DNA of 64,000 nt from Bacteroidales bacterium (GTDB lineage Bacteria; Bacteroidota; Bacteroidia; Bacteroidales; P3), in assembly GCA_016292015.1 (NCBI GenBank), contig JAEEZY010000001.1, positions 50,582 to 114,581 of the forward strand, written 5' to 3'. Of the stretch, positions 7,779-16,709 are shown one piece after another; position 1 is the first letter of the stretch; every line of letters begins with the position of its first letter. A model generated the notes under the pieces. It did not search any database and had not been told where the DNA came from. It saw nothing but the letters and a program-made list of their open reading frames with translations. The position numbers and the translations under genes were made by a program.

Positions 7779-9614
7779 ATGAAAAAAATCCTTTCAATTT
7801 TGATGGTATTCCTTTGCGCCAGCGCTATGGGGCAGGAGGTGCTTTTTGAATCGGACGGCATTGTCTATGGCATCACTTCGGAGGCGGAGCGGACGGTGGA
7901 GGTGGAGTTTTATGGCTATCTGCTTAACAGCGCCTACAGCGGAGACATAACCATCCCGCAGACGGTCGAGTACGAAGGCCAGGCATATACCGTTACGGCG
8001 TTGGGCGAGGAGGCTTTCGAGAGTTGCACGGGTGTGACAAGTCTGACCCTTCCCGCCACAATCCGCAGCATCGGGGCATACTGCTTCTACAACTGCAGCT
8101 TCACGTCGTTGCAGTTGCCCGACTCGCTGCGCAGCATTGGTGACCAAGCCTTCCTCTATTCTTACGTCACATCGCTGCATCTGCCAGCATGTTTCGAGGA
8201 GTATTTTGGGGCTACGTTTTGGGCGAGGAACTTGGCGAGCATCACGGTCGATGAGGCCAACCCGCACTACCGCTCTATCGACGGATGGCTCTACAGCAAG
8301 GACAGCCTCACGCTCTGCATAGTGCCGGACGGGGTGACGGGTGTTATCAACGTGCCGTCGTACGTGCGGCATATTGGAAAAGCTGCGTTTGGCTTCAACA
8401 GCCAGGCCACCTCGGTGTCGCTGCCCGAAGGGCTGACCAGCATCGGCGACTTCGCTTTCAACTGCTGTTCATCGGTGAATAACATCGTCATCCCCTCTAC
8501 GGTGACGAGTATCGGCATCTGCCCGTTCAGCTATTGTCCTTCGCTGACCAACCTCAGCATTGCCGACGGCAACACGGGTTATGTTCTGGACGGCTTGATG
8601 CTCTACAGCGCCGGATACGACACGCTGGTGTCGTGCCACAAGTCGGAGGCGACGGTGACGGTGAACCCCAATGTTAAGGTGCTTGGTGGTTTCGAGAACA
8701 ACACATGGGTGAAGAACATAGAGATTCCGGCGGGGGTGACCGACATCCTCGACAACTGCTTCAGCGCATGCACCTTCACGAGCATAGCGTTGCCGGCTCA
8801 CATGAAGTCGATAGGCGCTAGAGCCTTCGCCGAGAACAGCAAGCTCACAAGTGTCGCGATGCCGCAGACGCTGCTCCATCTCGGCGAGAACGCCTTTGCC
8901 TGGTGTACGAAGCTGGCCTCCATCGTGATACCCGACTCGCTGAAGGTGATACCGAAGGAGGCGTTCAACTCCGACCCGCGGCTGGCGTCTATCGTCTGGG
9001 GCAACGCCGTCGAGGAGATAGGAGTCGGGGCTTTTTGGGCGATGTGTGCAACCACGCTCGACCTGCCGCCTACGCTGAAAAAGATTGGAGACCAGGCGTT
9101 CGGAGCCTGCTCAAGCAACCTAGGCAGGGTGACGGTAAGGAGCCAGCTGGAGACGGTGGGCGCGACGGTGTTCTACCACGCCAACATCGACTGTATGCGC
9201 TTCACGGTAGGCGTGCCGCCCGCCACGACTGGCGCGGGTCCGCTTGACCAGATGAACCGCCTCGACAGCATCATCATCCCCTGCGGCACCCTCGACGCAT
9301 GGCTTGCAGACAGCTATTGGGGTCAGTTTGCAGACAAATACCACGAAGACTGCAGCGAGGGAATAGAGGAGGCGGTCGGCAGCCAGCAGTCAGCAGTCAG
9401 TGTTTATCCCAACCCGACGGCAGGCATCCTGCATATCAGCACAGAGAATGAGAAGATTACATCCGCCGAGCTTTACGATACCCGCGGTGGCAAGCATAAC
9501 GTAAGCACGACGTCGGATGCCATCGACCTCTCAAACCTGCCCGCTGGTGTCTATTACCTGATTCTCAAGACTGAAAAGGGCACATCCCGACATAAAGTGG
9601 TAAAGATTGACTGA
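7779..9614 (+). CDS. BspA-like leucine-rich-repeat surface protein with T9SS sorting domain
   Basis: 611 residues. Signal peptide MKKILSILMVFLCASAMG, then about 18 LRR_5 (BspA/Treponema type) repeats over residues 60-490, each with the pattern LTSIGxxAFxxCxxLxxIxIP. The last 75 residues form a type A T9SS C-terminal domain (VYPNPTAGILHIS at about 537, LSNLPAGVYYLIL near 587, final KHKVV-like strand). By family this is exported across the outer membrane by type IX secretion and attached to the surface; BspA-type proteins bind host or bacterial ligands. A 7-bp repeat (about 9378-9404, encoding GSQQSAVS) sits exactly at the LRR/CTD junction. The T9SS link fits with sprA at 51.8 kb. Confidence 0.9.
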   Translation: MKKILSILMVFLCASAMGQEVLFESDGIVYGITSEAERTVEVEFYGYLLNSAYSGDITIPQTVEYEGQAYTVTALGEEAFESCTGVTSLTLPATIRSIGAYCFYNCSFTSLQLPDSLRSIGDQAFLYSYVTSLHLPACFEEYFGATFWARNLASITVDEANPHYRSIDGWLYSKDSLTLCIVPDGVTGVINVPSYVRHIGKAAFGFNSQATSVSLPEGLTSIGDFAFNCCSSVNNIVIPSTVTSIGICPFSYCPSLTNLSIADGNTGYVLDGLMLYSAGYDTLVSCHKSEATVTVNPNVKVLGGFENNTWVKNIEIPAGVTDILDNCFSACTFTSIALPAHMKSIGARAFAENSKLTSVAMPQTLLHLGENAFAWCTKLASIVIPDSLKVIPKEAFNSDPRLASIVWGNAVEEIGVGAFWAMCATTLDLPPTLKKIGDQAFGACSSNLGRVTVRSQLETVGATVFYHANIDCMRFTVGVPPATTGAGPLDQMNRLDSIIIPCGTLDAWLADSYWGQFADKYHEDCSEGIEEAVGSQQSAVSVYPNPTAGILHISTENEKITSAELYDTRGGKHNVSTTSDAIDLSNLPAGVYYLILKTEKGTSRHKVVKID

Positions 9615-9660
9615 AAAATAATATCCACAAAAGTCTAATCACAAGGAATCATACAAATCT

Positions 9661-10356
9661 ATGAAAAAAGCACTAATCATGATGTGCCTTGCGGCACTTA
9701 CAGTTGGCATGCTTTCTGGCTGCAAAAACAAGAACGCCAAGACAACCGACGCGGAGAACAGAACGGCGGAATCTGAATGGGTCGATTTAGGGTTGCCAAG
9801 CGGATTGCTGTGGGCTTGCTGCAATCTCGGCGCCTCATCTCCCGAAAAGTGTGGCGAATACTACGCCTGGGGCGAGACGATGCCGAAAAACGAGTACAGC
9901 CTGACAACCTACTCCTACTACAACCATGAGAACGGAATCTACACCCTTAACAAATACAACACGCAGCAAGCCAAAGGTCTCGTCGATAGCCTCACCGTGC
10001 TTGAGCCGGCTGACGATGCCGCCACAGCCCTGCTGGGCGACGGGGCTCGCATGCCGACCGACGCCGAATGGCAGGAGCTGATCGATAATACTTCGGCTGA
10101 ATGGATACGACAGAAAGGTGTCAGAGGATACCTGCTCACCGCGGCCAACGGCAACAGCCTGTTCTTGCCCGCCACTGGCTTCTGTCATAAAGATTCGTTC
10201 ACCGACAGCGACAAGATAGGCAACTATTGGTCATCATCGCTCGACCTTCTTATGCCGAACACCGCGCACGAACTCAACTTCGGTTCAACCGGCTTGCGTA
10301 CTGGCGGCTGCGAGCGATACTACGGCTTCTCCATCCGCCCAGTAAAAGAACATTAA
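9661..10356 (+). CDS. FISUMP-domain lipoprotein 2
   Basis: 231 residues; lipobox Cys21 (GMLSGC) then a Lys/Asn/Thr linker and a complete FISUMP domain (WVDLGLPSGLLWACCNLGA, YYAWGET, DGARMPTDAEWQELI, NYWSSS, FSIRPVK). Its leader and first 40 codons are nearly identical in DNA to those of the gene at 13169, including 5' bases AATCATACAAATC, a sign of recent duplication. It is closely followed by the DUF4476 gene (27 bases). Confidence 0.87.
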   Translation: MKKALIMMCLAALTVGMLSGCKNKNAKTTDAENRTAESEWVDLGLPSGLLWACCNLGASSPEKCGEYYAWGETMPKNEYSLTTYSYYNHENGIYTLNKYNTQQAKGLVDSLTVLEPADDAATALLGDGARMPTDAEWQELIDNTSAEWIRQKGVRGYLLTAANGNSLFLPATGFCHKDSFTDSDKIGNYWSSSLDLLMPNTAHELNFGSTGLRTGGCERYYGFSIRPVKEH

Positions 10357-10383
10357 ATCCAACAAATAAATACCGACAACCGT

Positions 10384-10962
10384 ATGAAAAAGACTTTTTT
10401 ATTGGCAGCCTTGCTGCTGCTCTCAACTATGGTTGTGGCGCAACCGGGAAACCACGGTAATCGTCACGGCAACCCGCCACATGCGCCTGTGCAAGGTAAC
10501 GTGGGCGTCAATCCGCCATCGCACATCACGCCTCCAGCTAACCGCAAAGGCTCTTACCGCGATGGTTATCAGGACGGTTACCGCGACGGATGGCGCGATG
10601 CGATGAAAAGCATGACACCGCCACCGCAAGCTGGCATGATGCCGCCAAGCGGGGTGGCTGTGGAGGCAGTGCCTGTGGCGACCCCTGAAGAGGTATCGCG
10701 CATGGTAGCACAGCTGAAAGCCGAGTCGTTCGACGACAACCGTATGGAGTTGGCTCAGGCTATGGTGTCAAGCAAGCTTCTTACCACCGCCGACATCAAG
10801 CGGCTGATGGGCACATTCCAATTCGAGGACAACCAACTGGATTTCGCCAAGTACGCCTACCACTATGTAGCCGACCCTGAGAACTACTTTCAGGTGGCGT
10901 CTCTGTTCAAATTCGCCTCCAATAAGACGGAGCTGCTGAACTATATAAAAAGTGGCAGATAG
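10384..10962 (+). CDS. Secreted DUF4476 protein
   Basis: 192 residues. Signal peptide MKKTFLLAALLLLSTMVVAQ; residues 21-60 are rich in Gly, Asn, His and Pro; then a short duplicated GYQDGYRDGWRDAM (about 58-71). From about 110 to the end lies DUF4476, a helical domain of unknown function found in Bacteroidota periplasmic or surface proteins (DDNRMELAQAMVSSKLLT, FEDNQLDFAKYAYHYV). No enzyme motif is visible. Confidence 0.85.
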   Translation: MKKTFLLAALLLLSTMVVAQPGNHGNRHGNPPHAPVQGNVGVNPPSHITPPANRKGSYRDGYQDGYRDGWRDAMKSMTPPPQAGMMPPSGVAVEAVPVATPEEVSRMVAQLKAESFDDNRMELAQAMVSSKLLTTADIKRLMGTFQFEDNQLDFAKYAYHYVADPENYFQVASLFKFASNKTELLNYIKSGR

Positions 10963-11019
10963 ACACATACCACAGTTGTAACATGCAATCATTGTACAAT
11001 AACTAATAATTAAACACTT

Positions 11020-11655
11020 ATGAAACATTCTTTTAACTGGACAAAAGTATTTGTCGTGGCGGCTGTGATGTTTGTCGCCCTTGGTACCGCAAACGCACAG
11101 GAAAGCAAGGCTCAACGTTTCGAGTTTGGTGTGGAAACTGGCTTGACGGGACACGCCAACTATAGCTCTGCGTCGCTGTTTATGGATGCGGAGAAAAGCT
11201 ATGTCAGTTCTGGATACGGCTTGCATTTCGGATGGCTGCTGGGTCGTAACATGGTGGGAATACACCTGAAAGGTGAGTTCCTCAACACTTCGGCGGTGGC
11301 TGTGAACGAGCAGATGATGCATTGGGCGCTGTCGGCCATGTACCGCTACTATATGCCGCTGGGCAGCCGTTTCGAGGTCTTTGCAGGGGCGAAATTGGGT
11401 GCTGGCTATTGGCTCAACACCTTCGACTTTGGAGCCAACCACTACAGCGAGAACCGCTGGGGTACGGTCTGCGACCTCGACTTGGGCGTGAACTGCAAAC
11501 TTACGGAGAAATCGCATATCGGCATCTGCTGGACGGCTGCTTCGTTCGGGTCACTACTGAGCAAACCAGCCACTGTGCCGACAGGTCTGACGGCGAACGA
11601 TAAAAACAATTTCTTCGGCTACGGCATAATGATGCACTATGGCCTGAGGTTCTGA
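11020..11655 (+). CDS. Small outer-membrane beta-barrel protein
   Basis: 211 residues. Signal peptide MKHSFNWTKVFVVAAVMFVALGTANAQ, then alternating short amphipathic strands separated by turns (RFEFGVETGLTG, YGLHFGWLLGRN, VGIHLKGEFL, RFEVFAGAKLGAGYW, VCDLDLGVNCKL) and a final aromatic YGIMMHYGLRF, typical of an 8-strand barrel inserted by BamA. The substrate or role is not visible. It lies between the DUF4476 and thioredoxin genes on the same strand. Confidence 0.75.
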   Translation: MKHSFNWTKVFVVAAVMFVALGTANAQESKAQRFEFGVETGLTGHANYSSASLFMDAEKSYVSSGYGLHFGWLLGRNMVGIHLKGEFLNTSAVAVNEQMMHWALSAMYRYYMPLGSRFEVFAGAKLGAGYWLNTFDFGANHYSENRWGTVCDLDLGVNCKLTEKSHIGICWTAASFGSLLSKPATVPTGLTANDKNNFFGYGIMMHYGLRF

Positions 11656-11699
11656 AAGAGATGGCTGAAAAGTAGCAATCTTTACCACATCTGAAGAAC

Positions 11700-12803
11700 A
11701 TGAAACGTTTACTTTTATCACTGCTGTGTTTTGCGGCAGCGTGCGGATGGGCACAGGAGAACAATTATTCCATCACGGTGGAAACCCTTCCTTTGGAAAT
11801 GGAGGACGGCACAAAGGTAAGACTCCTTAACTGGCAGTTATACGAAGTTATTGACACCGCAATGGTCGCCGATTGGGAGGTCCGTTTCACTGGCCATACC
11901 GACACGACATTCGTAGGCTGGATTACCAACTTGCGCAGTATCTATCTGCCTGTGATGGTGGAGCCTGGTATGGATCTTACCATAGATTTCAGAGACTTCA
12001 CCGTCTCGGGTAGCAACCTCAACGTGCAATTGTACCGTTTTGTGGGAGAGGAGGAGCGCTTGAGAAGCCAGATGGACGAATATGCAATAAATGAAGATCT
12101 GGAGAATTACAGCATTATGCGTTGGAAAATGGCGCACCTCTACGATAGTACTGGATGGGCTATCTATGCCGACAACAGCGACAATATCGTTGGGGCATAT
12201 ATCCTTGGAAAATACTATGAGCGTTTCGTGACATACGGTTATTATTATTCGGACACGCTTATGGCGCAGCGCAACCGGCTCGACTCGCTGTATGGTGTGG
12301 CAACTCCAACGGTGCGCGGCTGGCGCGGGCTGCGCGAATGGCACGAGAAGAGCATCGCCGGAAGGTCTATGGCGCAAGGTAGGAAATACGCTGACTTTGA
12401 GGCATACGACTTTACGAAGTGGAAAACCGTACGGCTGTCGGAATATATCGGCGGGCATGTGGCGGTGCTGGATTTCTGGGCTTCGTGGTGCGGCCCTTGC
12501 CGTCAGGAAATAAACGAGTATCTGAAACCGCTCTACGCAAAATATGCCGAGAAGGGATTGGTGGTTGTGAGTGTGGGCGTATGGGACGACATCGACAGGC
12601 ATAAGCAGGCGTTGTTTGCGATGCAGCTGCCCTACCCGCACCTGCTTGACACAACGAGCAACAGCGCGGTGGCAAAACTCTACGGATTCCACGCTATCCC
12701 GCAGGTGTTTCTGATTGACCGCGACGGGACGCTGTTGGGCAACTTCCGCGGCGAACAACTGGTCGGCGAGGTGGAGAAAGCCCTGGGTGTGAGAAAAGAG
12801 TAA
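11700..12803 (+). CDS. TlpA-like thiol-disulfide oxidoreductase
   Basis: 367 residues. Signal peptide MKRLLLSLLCFAAACGWAQ, an N-terminal beta-rich region of about 200 residues of the DUF4369 kind often fused to these proteins, and a C-terminal thioredoxin fold with the active site WCGPC at residues 263-267 and a cis-Pro loop HAIPQVFLID. It is expected in the periplasm, where the family reduces or rearranges disulfides; in Bacteroidota such fusions are frequent in envelope-stress clusters. Confidence 0.9.
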   Translation: MKRLLLSLLCFAAACGWAQENNYSITVETLPLEMEDGTKVRLLNWQLYEVIDTAMVADWEVRFTGHTDTTFVGWITNLRSIYLPVMVEPGMDLTIDFRDFTVSGSNLNVQLYRFVGEEERLRSQMDEYAINEDLENYSIMRWKMAHLYDSTGWAIYADNSDNIVGAYILGKYYERFVTYGYYYSDTLMAQRNRLDSLYGVATPTVRGWRGLREWHEKSIAGRSMAQGRKYADFEAYDFTKWKTVRLSEYIGGHVAVLDFWASWCGPCRQEINEYLKPLYAKYAEKGLVVVSVGVWDDIDRHKQALFAMQLPYPHLLDTTSNSAVAKLYGFHAIPQVFLIDRDGTLLGNFRGEQLVGEVEKALGVRKE

Positions 12804-12845
12804 ATATGTTGTGTTGGTGTAATAGTTTCATAAATACTATCTACA

Positions 12846-13116
12846 ATGAAAAAAGAATTCAAACCAACCAGATACGGTCAGTGGAAGATGGAGCACCGTA
12901 TAGCCTCGTACTATATCACCTCCACGTTTTTTTGGATTGTTCATGTATTTCGGGCTACCGCTGGTGAACTGCCTGTTCCACCATGTGGAGTACAAGCTCT
13001 ATCCTTTCATCTTTATCTTCCTGTTCCTGTGGGTTGGCTTCGGTTTCGCCTTCTGCATGCAGAACTGGTTTGAGAAACAGATGAAAAATAATGAAGAAAG
13101 GCAGAAAGAAGAATAG
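12846..13116 (+). pseudogene. Frameshifted small membrane protein gene
   Basis: The frame from ATG 12846 is good for 28 codons, then shifts in a run of seven T (12927-12933). Removing one T joins it to a frame that stays open to TAG at 13114-13116 and gives about 89 residues with two membrane segments (GLFMYFGLPLVNCLFHH and a Phe-rich PFIFIFLFLWVGFGFAF) and a charged tail. The unshifted frame instead becomes Pro-rich and unlike a protein. It is either a real lesion, a phase-variable or slippage-read gene, or a base-call error in the homopolymer. Confidence 0.65.
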
Positions 13117-13168
13117 CGACCATTAGTCAGCAGTCACTAGTTACTAATCATAAACAATCATACAAATC

Positions 13169-13693
13169 ATGAAAAAGACATTAGTCATGATGTGCCTTGC
13201 GGCACTTACAGTCGGCATGCTTTCGAGCTGCAAAACCAAGAACGCCAAGACAACCGAAACCGAGAACAACACAACGGAAGCCGAATGGGTTGACTTGGGC
13301 CTACCGAGCGGCACCCAATGGAAATCGGTCAACGAGGAGGGTTACTACACCTACGACGAGGCGGTGGAGAAATTCGGCAGAAGCCTGCCTAGCGACACCC
13401 TCTGGTATGAACTGGAATGTTGCGACTGGAGCTGGAAGGGTGACGGCTACACGGTGGTCGGTTCCAACGGTAACTCGATATTTCTTCCGGCCGCGGGAAT
13501 CCGCAGCTGCGAGGGTGCTGTGGTTATGGAAGCTAATAATGGACCGATGGGTTCGTATTGGTCGTCGATAGTCGAAGATCAAGATTCAAGGAACGCAAAG
13601 ATCTGGATAATAGACTCAACCATATACAACAATGCCGGCAACCCACGCTGTCTCGGCGGCTCGGTGAGATTGGTGCAAAGAGTCGAGGAATGA
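13169..13693 (+). CDS. Short FISUMP-like lipoprotein 3
   Basis: 174 residues. The first 40 codons closely match the gene at 9661 (lipobox Cys21). The FISUMP domain is reduced: WVDLGLPSGTQW, GSNGNSIFLPAAGIR and GSYWSSI are kept, but the YYAWGET and the central stretch are missing. It looks like a paralogue derived by duplication and internal deletion. It ends in an ATGA overlap with the next lipoprotein gene, so the two are coupled. A 7-bp array (about 13122-13152) precedes it. Confidence 0.75.
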   Translation: MKKTLVMMCLAALTVGMLSSCKTKNAKTTETENNTTEAEWVDLGLPSGTQWKSVNEEGYYTYDEAVEKFGRSLPSDTLWYELECCDWSWKGDGYTVVGSNGNSIFLPAAGIRSCEGAVVMEANNGPMGSYWSSIVEDQDSRNAKIWIIDSTIYNNAGNPRCLGGSVRLVQRVEE

Positions 13694-14100
13694 AACACAA
13701 AGTATTGTTGTATAGCCTTCTGGCAGCCACACTATTGATGACAGCGTGCTTCGGGAAGAAGACGGATTACGAGTACCACGGATTTCTATATTCTGACAGC
13801 ACGATGACTAATCCTATCGGTGGTGCGGTTTTGACATTCGGCGGAACGCAACCCTACTATTCATCCGATGCAGGTTATTGGCAGCTCGGCTCGGCAGTTA
13901 CCGACAGCAACGGTTACTGGCAGTTCCTGCATATCCGTAGCCAGAACAGCGAACAGCAGAGCTCTGCCAAGTGGAGTAGAGAATCTGATTTTCTAATGAT
14001 TACCTACAACGGAGACACATTGTTTTGGTACTATGATGGTTTTAAAGACACGTTAAAGCTCTACCCGGGTTGCTCATGGGACCCCTATGGGGACAGATAA
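13690..14100 (+). CDS. Small predicted lipoprotein with radical-SAM-like peptide maturation-type fold not evident
   Basis: 136 residues from ATG 13690, which overlaps the TGA of the previous gene. I chose this start over an upstream one because it gives a clean lipoprotein signal (MKHKVLLYSLLAATLLMTAC, Cys20). The mature part (YEYHGFLYSDSTMTNPIGGAVLTFGG) looks like a single beta-sandwich, perhaps a carboxypeptidase-regulatory-like or transthyretin-like domain, judging by the GGAVLTF and VTDSNGYWQF strand pattern. That reading is weak; no function is claimed. Confidence 0.65.
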   Translation: MKHKVLLYSLLAATLLMTACFGKKTDYEYHGFLYSDSTMTNPIGGAVLTFGGTQPYYSSDAGYWQLGSAVTDSNGYWQFLHIRSQNSEQQSSAKWSRESDFLMITYNGDTLFWYYDGFKDTLKLYPGCSWDPYGDR

Positions 14101-14128
14101 TACACATTCTTCGGATTTTTGATTTTAT

Positions 14129-14161
14129 TTTGCAGAATTAGGCGAAAAAGGTGTATCTTTG
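14129..14161 (+). promoter_or_regulatory. Bacteroidota promoter of rubrerythrin
   Basis: TTTG at 14129-14132, 21 bases, then TATCTTTG at 14154-14161, matching the Bacteroidota -33/-7 consensus (TTTG and TAnnTTTG). The start codon is 61 bases downstream. Confidence 0.85.
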
Positions 14162-14221
14162 CACTTGTTATTCTTCGAAAATTATTCATCGAAATCATTA
14201 ATCCATAAAACACAAACAATT

Positions 14222-14764
14222 ATGAGTAAAAAGTTTATCTGCCCCGTGTGCGGCTATGTTTATGAAGGCGACGAGATGCCCGAGAAGTGCCCCATCTGTG
14301 GCAAACCGATGCAGGAAGTGAAAGAAGACATCAAGACTTGGGCAGCCGAGCATATCGTGGGCGTGGCTAAGGACGCACCCGAAGATATCAAGATGGACCT
14401 CCGTGCCAACTTCGAAGGAGAGTGCAAAGAGGTGGGGATGTATCTCGCAATGGCCCGTGTGGCACACCGCGAGGGTTATCCCGAAGTGGGTCTCTACTGG
14501 GAGAAGGCCGCTTTCGAAGAGGCTGAGCATGCCGCCAAGTTCGCCGAGCTGCTGGGTGAAGTGCTGACCGACAGCACCGCCGAGAATCTCCGTATGCGTG
14601 TCGATGCCGAGTACGGCGCCACCGCCGGCAAGACCGACCTCGCCAAGCGTGCCAAAGCGCTGAACCTCGACGCTATCCACGACACCGTCCACGAGATGGC
14701 TCGCGACGAAGCTCGTCACGGCAAAGCCCTCGAAGGTCTGCTCAACCGCTACTTCAAGAAATAA
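14222..14764 (+). CDS. rbr: Rubrerythrin with N-terminal rubredoxin domain
   Basis: 180 residues. The ATG at 14222 is chosen because the promoter -7 box overlaps the upstream alternative. A rubredoxin-like domain comes first (CPVC at 7-10, CPIC at 23-26), then a ferritin-like diiron domain with ExxxxH elements ([39 protein letters not shown]). This is the reversed domain order, as in anaerobe peroxidases that take electrons via rubredoxin or NADH oxidoreductase. By family it reduces hydrogen peroxide in the cytosol. Single-gene unit with its own promoter and terminator. Confidence 0.95.
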   Translation: MSKKFICPVCGYVYEGDEMPEKCPICGKPMQEVKEDIKTWAAEHIVGVAKDAPEDIKMDLRANFEGECKEVGMYLAMARVAHREGYPEVGLYWEKAAFEEAEHAAKFAELLGEVLTDSTAENLRMRVDAEYGATAGKTDLAKRAKALNLDAIHDTVHEMARDEARHGKALEGLLNRYFKK

Positions 14765-14795
14765 GGCGGATTTTAATATAGCCAGACAATTAGAC

Positions 14796-14836
14796 AAGAA
14801 CTACCGTCCCGTTGTGGGTGGTAGTTCTTACTTTTA
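14796..14836. terminator. Bidirectional terminator between rubrerythrin and nptA
   Basis: Perfect 10-bp stem AAGAACTACC (14796-14805) with GGTAGTTCTT (14820-14829), 14-base loop, then ACTTTTATT on the + side. The flanking genes converge here. Confidence 0.75.
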
Positions 14837-16522
14837 TTGAAGTTTCACGAGGTCGCGGATAGTGTTGCCGACGTTGATCAAGTGGTCGGCCACACGCTCC
14901 GAGTTCTGAGCCAGCGAGATATATTCTGCGCCGGTGGCAGGGTCGCACACACCCGAGCTAAGCCTCTCGATATGGCTGCGTTCCATAGTCTCGGTGAAGT
15001 CATCTACCTTGTCTTCAATCGAATAGGCCCGTTGGAGAGCCTCGATGTCAAGTTTATGGTAAGCCTGCATTATCTCAGCGTAAAGCCCGTCGATAAGGCG
15101 TTGCATATTAAGTATTTCCTCCACTGCGTCGGGAGAGAATGACGAGTTGTTCTGGCGTAGAGCATCGGCATATTCCACTATGTTCTCGGCATAGTCGCCT
15201 ATGCGTTCAAGGTCGCATACCGAGCGGATGGAGGTGGTCAGGTATTGTTTGTCGAAGCTGCCGAGGCGTTTGTCGAGCAGCTGGACGTTGAAACTCACCA
15301 GCTCGGCATTCAAGTAGTTGAGTTCATGCTCGGTACGGCGGAAAGTGTCAACTTCGGCATAATCCATGGTAGTGATGATTTTTATGGCGCGGCGGAAGTT
15401 GTCGATAGCCATCTGGGCCATGTTCTCGATTTCAGCCTTCATCTGCCTTACCGCCACGACGGGAGTGCTCAGCATCTTGCGGTCGAGGAAGTAGAAATGA
15501 GGCTCGTCGTCCTGAGTTTTAGGCTCGTTGTCTTTGATTATCTTGCTGGCGAGCGATACGAGCGCGTTGGTGAGGGGGAGCGCCACCAGCATGGTGGTGA
15601 CGTTGAAGACGGTGTGGAACATGGCGAGCTGCAGCTGCGGAGCGCCTGGGAAGAGGTGACCAAAGATGCTGCCGAAGCTCAGTTTGCTTGCAGAGACAAT
15701 CCATAGAATCAGTGCGATGGACATGAAGAGAATCACGCCTAGGACATTAAATATCAGATGGATTATGGCTGTGCGGCGAGCGTTGACCCCGCTGGTCATT
15801 CCGGCAATCAAAGCCACCACACACGAGCCGATGTTCGAACCCATGGTGAGGTAGATACCCTGATCGAGGTTGATGAGGCCCGACATCAACATCGTGATGG
15901 CAATAGAGGTCATGACCGAAGAAGACTGGATGATGGCTGTCAGCAACGCACCGATGAACACCAGCAGAATACTGTTGTCGATAGAGGCGAGGAAGATCTT
16001 CACCGAGTCGAGTGCTGCGAAGCCGTCCATAGCGTCGGCCATCATGCTTAGACCCACGAAGAGGAGACCGAAGCCGGTGACGATTCCACCCACTTGGCGC
16101 CATCTACTCCGTTTAGCGAAGAGCATGATGAACGCGCCTAATCCAGCGAAAGAGCCGAAGAGGAGCGTAGGGGAGAAGCTCTGCGAGCCCGTCATGCCGA
16201 GAGCCACCATCTGGGCGGTGACCGTAGTGCCGATGTTGGCACCATAGATGATGGTGGCAGCCTGTGAGAGCGACATGATACCCACATTCACGAAACCGAT
16301 GACCATCACCGTCACGGCGCCGCTGCTTTGGATGGCCGCAGTGCCGAGGGTGCCGATGCCTACTCCGATCCATTTGTTGCGGCCGGTCTTGGAGAAAAGT
16401 TGTTTCAACCTGCGCGACGATGCCGACTCGAGGTTGCTGCTCATAATCTGGCAAGCCACCAGGAATACCCCGATGCCCGCCACGAGCGTGAAAATAGCAA
16501 AAAGAATGTCGTGAAAATCCAT
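14834..16522 (-). CDS. Na+/phosphate cotransporter family protein with PhoU-like tail
   Basis: 562 residues. Two Na/Pi-cotransport repeats make an inner-membrane domain of about 8-9 segments over residues 1-320; each repeat carries the QSS signature (AAIQSSGAVTVMVIGF near 60, TAIIQSSSVMTSIAITMLM near 196). The C-terminal 220 residues form a helical PhoU-like domain (ENMAQMAIDNFRRAIKII, VCDLERIGDYAENIVEYA). By family it imports phosphate with sodium, the PhoU part regulating. Promoter at 16559-16566; transcription ends at the shared terminator near 14796. Confidence 0.93.
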   Translation of the reverse strand: MDFHDILFAIFTLVAGIGVFLVACQIMSSNLESASSRRLKQLFSKTGRNKWIGVGIGTLGTAAIQSSGAVTVMVIGFVNVGIMSLSQAATIIYGANIGTTVTAQMVALGMTGSQSFSPTLLFGSFAGLGAFIMLFAKRSRWRQVGGIVTGFGLLFVGLSMMADAMDGFAALDSVKIFLASIDNSILLVFIGALLTAIIQSSSVMTSIAITMLMSGLINLDQGIYLTMGSNIGSCVVALIAGMTSGVNARRTAIIHLIFNVLGVILFMSIALILWIVSASKLSFGSIFGHLFPGAPQLQLAMFHTVFNVTTMLVALPLTNALVSLASKIIKDNEPKTQDDEPHFYFLDRKMLSTPVVAVRQMKAEIENMAQMAIDNFRRAIKIITTMDYAEVDTFRRTEHELNYLNAELVSFNVQLLDKRLGSFDKQYLTTSIRSVCDLERIGDYAENIVEYADALRQNNSSFSPDAVEEILNMQRLIDGLYAEIMQAYHKLDIEALQRAYSIEDKVDDFTETMERSHIERLSSGVCDPATGAEYISLAQNSERVADHLINVGNTIRDLVKLQ

Positions 16523-16558
16523 TATTTATGATTTTTCCTCACGAAGTTTAACATGATG

Positions 16559-16566
16559 CAAAAGTA
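16559..16566 (-). promoter_or_regulatory. -7 box of nptA-type promoter
   Basis: Reading the minus strand, TACTTTTG matches TAnnTTTG, 37 bases before the start codon at 16522. No clear TTTG at the -33 position. Confidence 0.65.
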
Positions 16567-16587
16567 CAATTAAAATTCATCATATCG

Positions 16588-16622
16588 AAAAAAAGCGACC
16601 GCCCGTTTCACCGAGCGGCCGC
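16588..16622 (-). terminator. Terminator of the candidate small RNA
   Basis: Stem bases 16622-16612 and 16605-16595 on the minus strand, loop GTGAAA, followed by TTTTTTT (16594-16588). Confidence 0.85.
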
Positions 16623-16704
16623 CTCCCGTTATTAATCCACAAAACCAAAACATTAAGCACCCATTACGGGCAAATGGCAAAATAGCGAAATGCTTTGTTT
16701 TTCT
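16588..16704 (-). ncRNA. Candidate small RNA, about 115 nt
   Basis: On the minus strand a strong promoter (TTTG, 19 bases, TACTTTTG; 16740-16710) is followed by about 115 bases with no long ORF. They end in a GC-rich hairpin (GCGGCCGCTCG with CGGGCGGTCGC, nine of eleven pairs) and seven T (16594-16588). A separate promoter for nptA lies after this terminator, so the unit is independent. It contains CCATT/AATGG and CCCG-type short stems and could also encode a 27-codon peptide beginning MFWFCGLITGGG. A possible relative is the Bacteroidales-1 RNA class, which also has a Bacteroidota promoter and terminator, but I could not check structure. Confidence 0.65.
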
Positions 16705-16709
16705 GTTTG

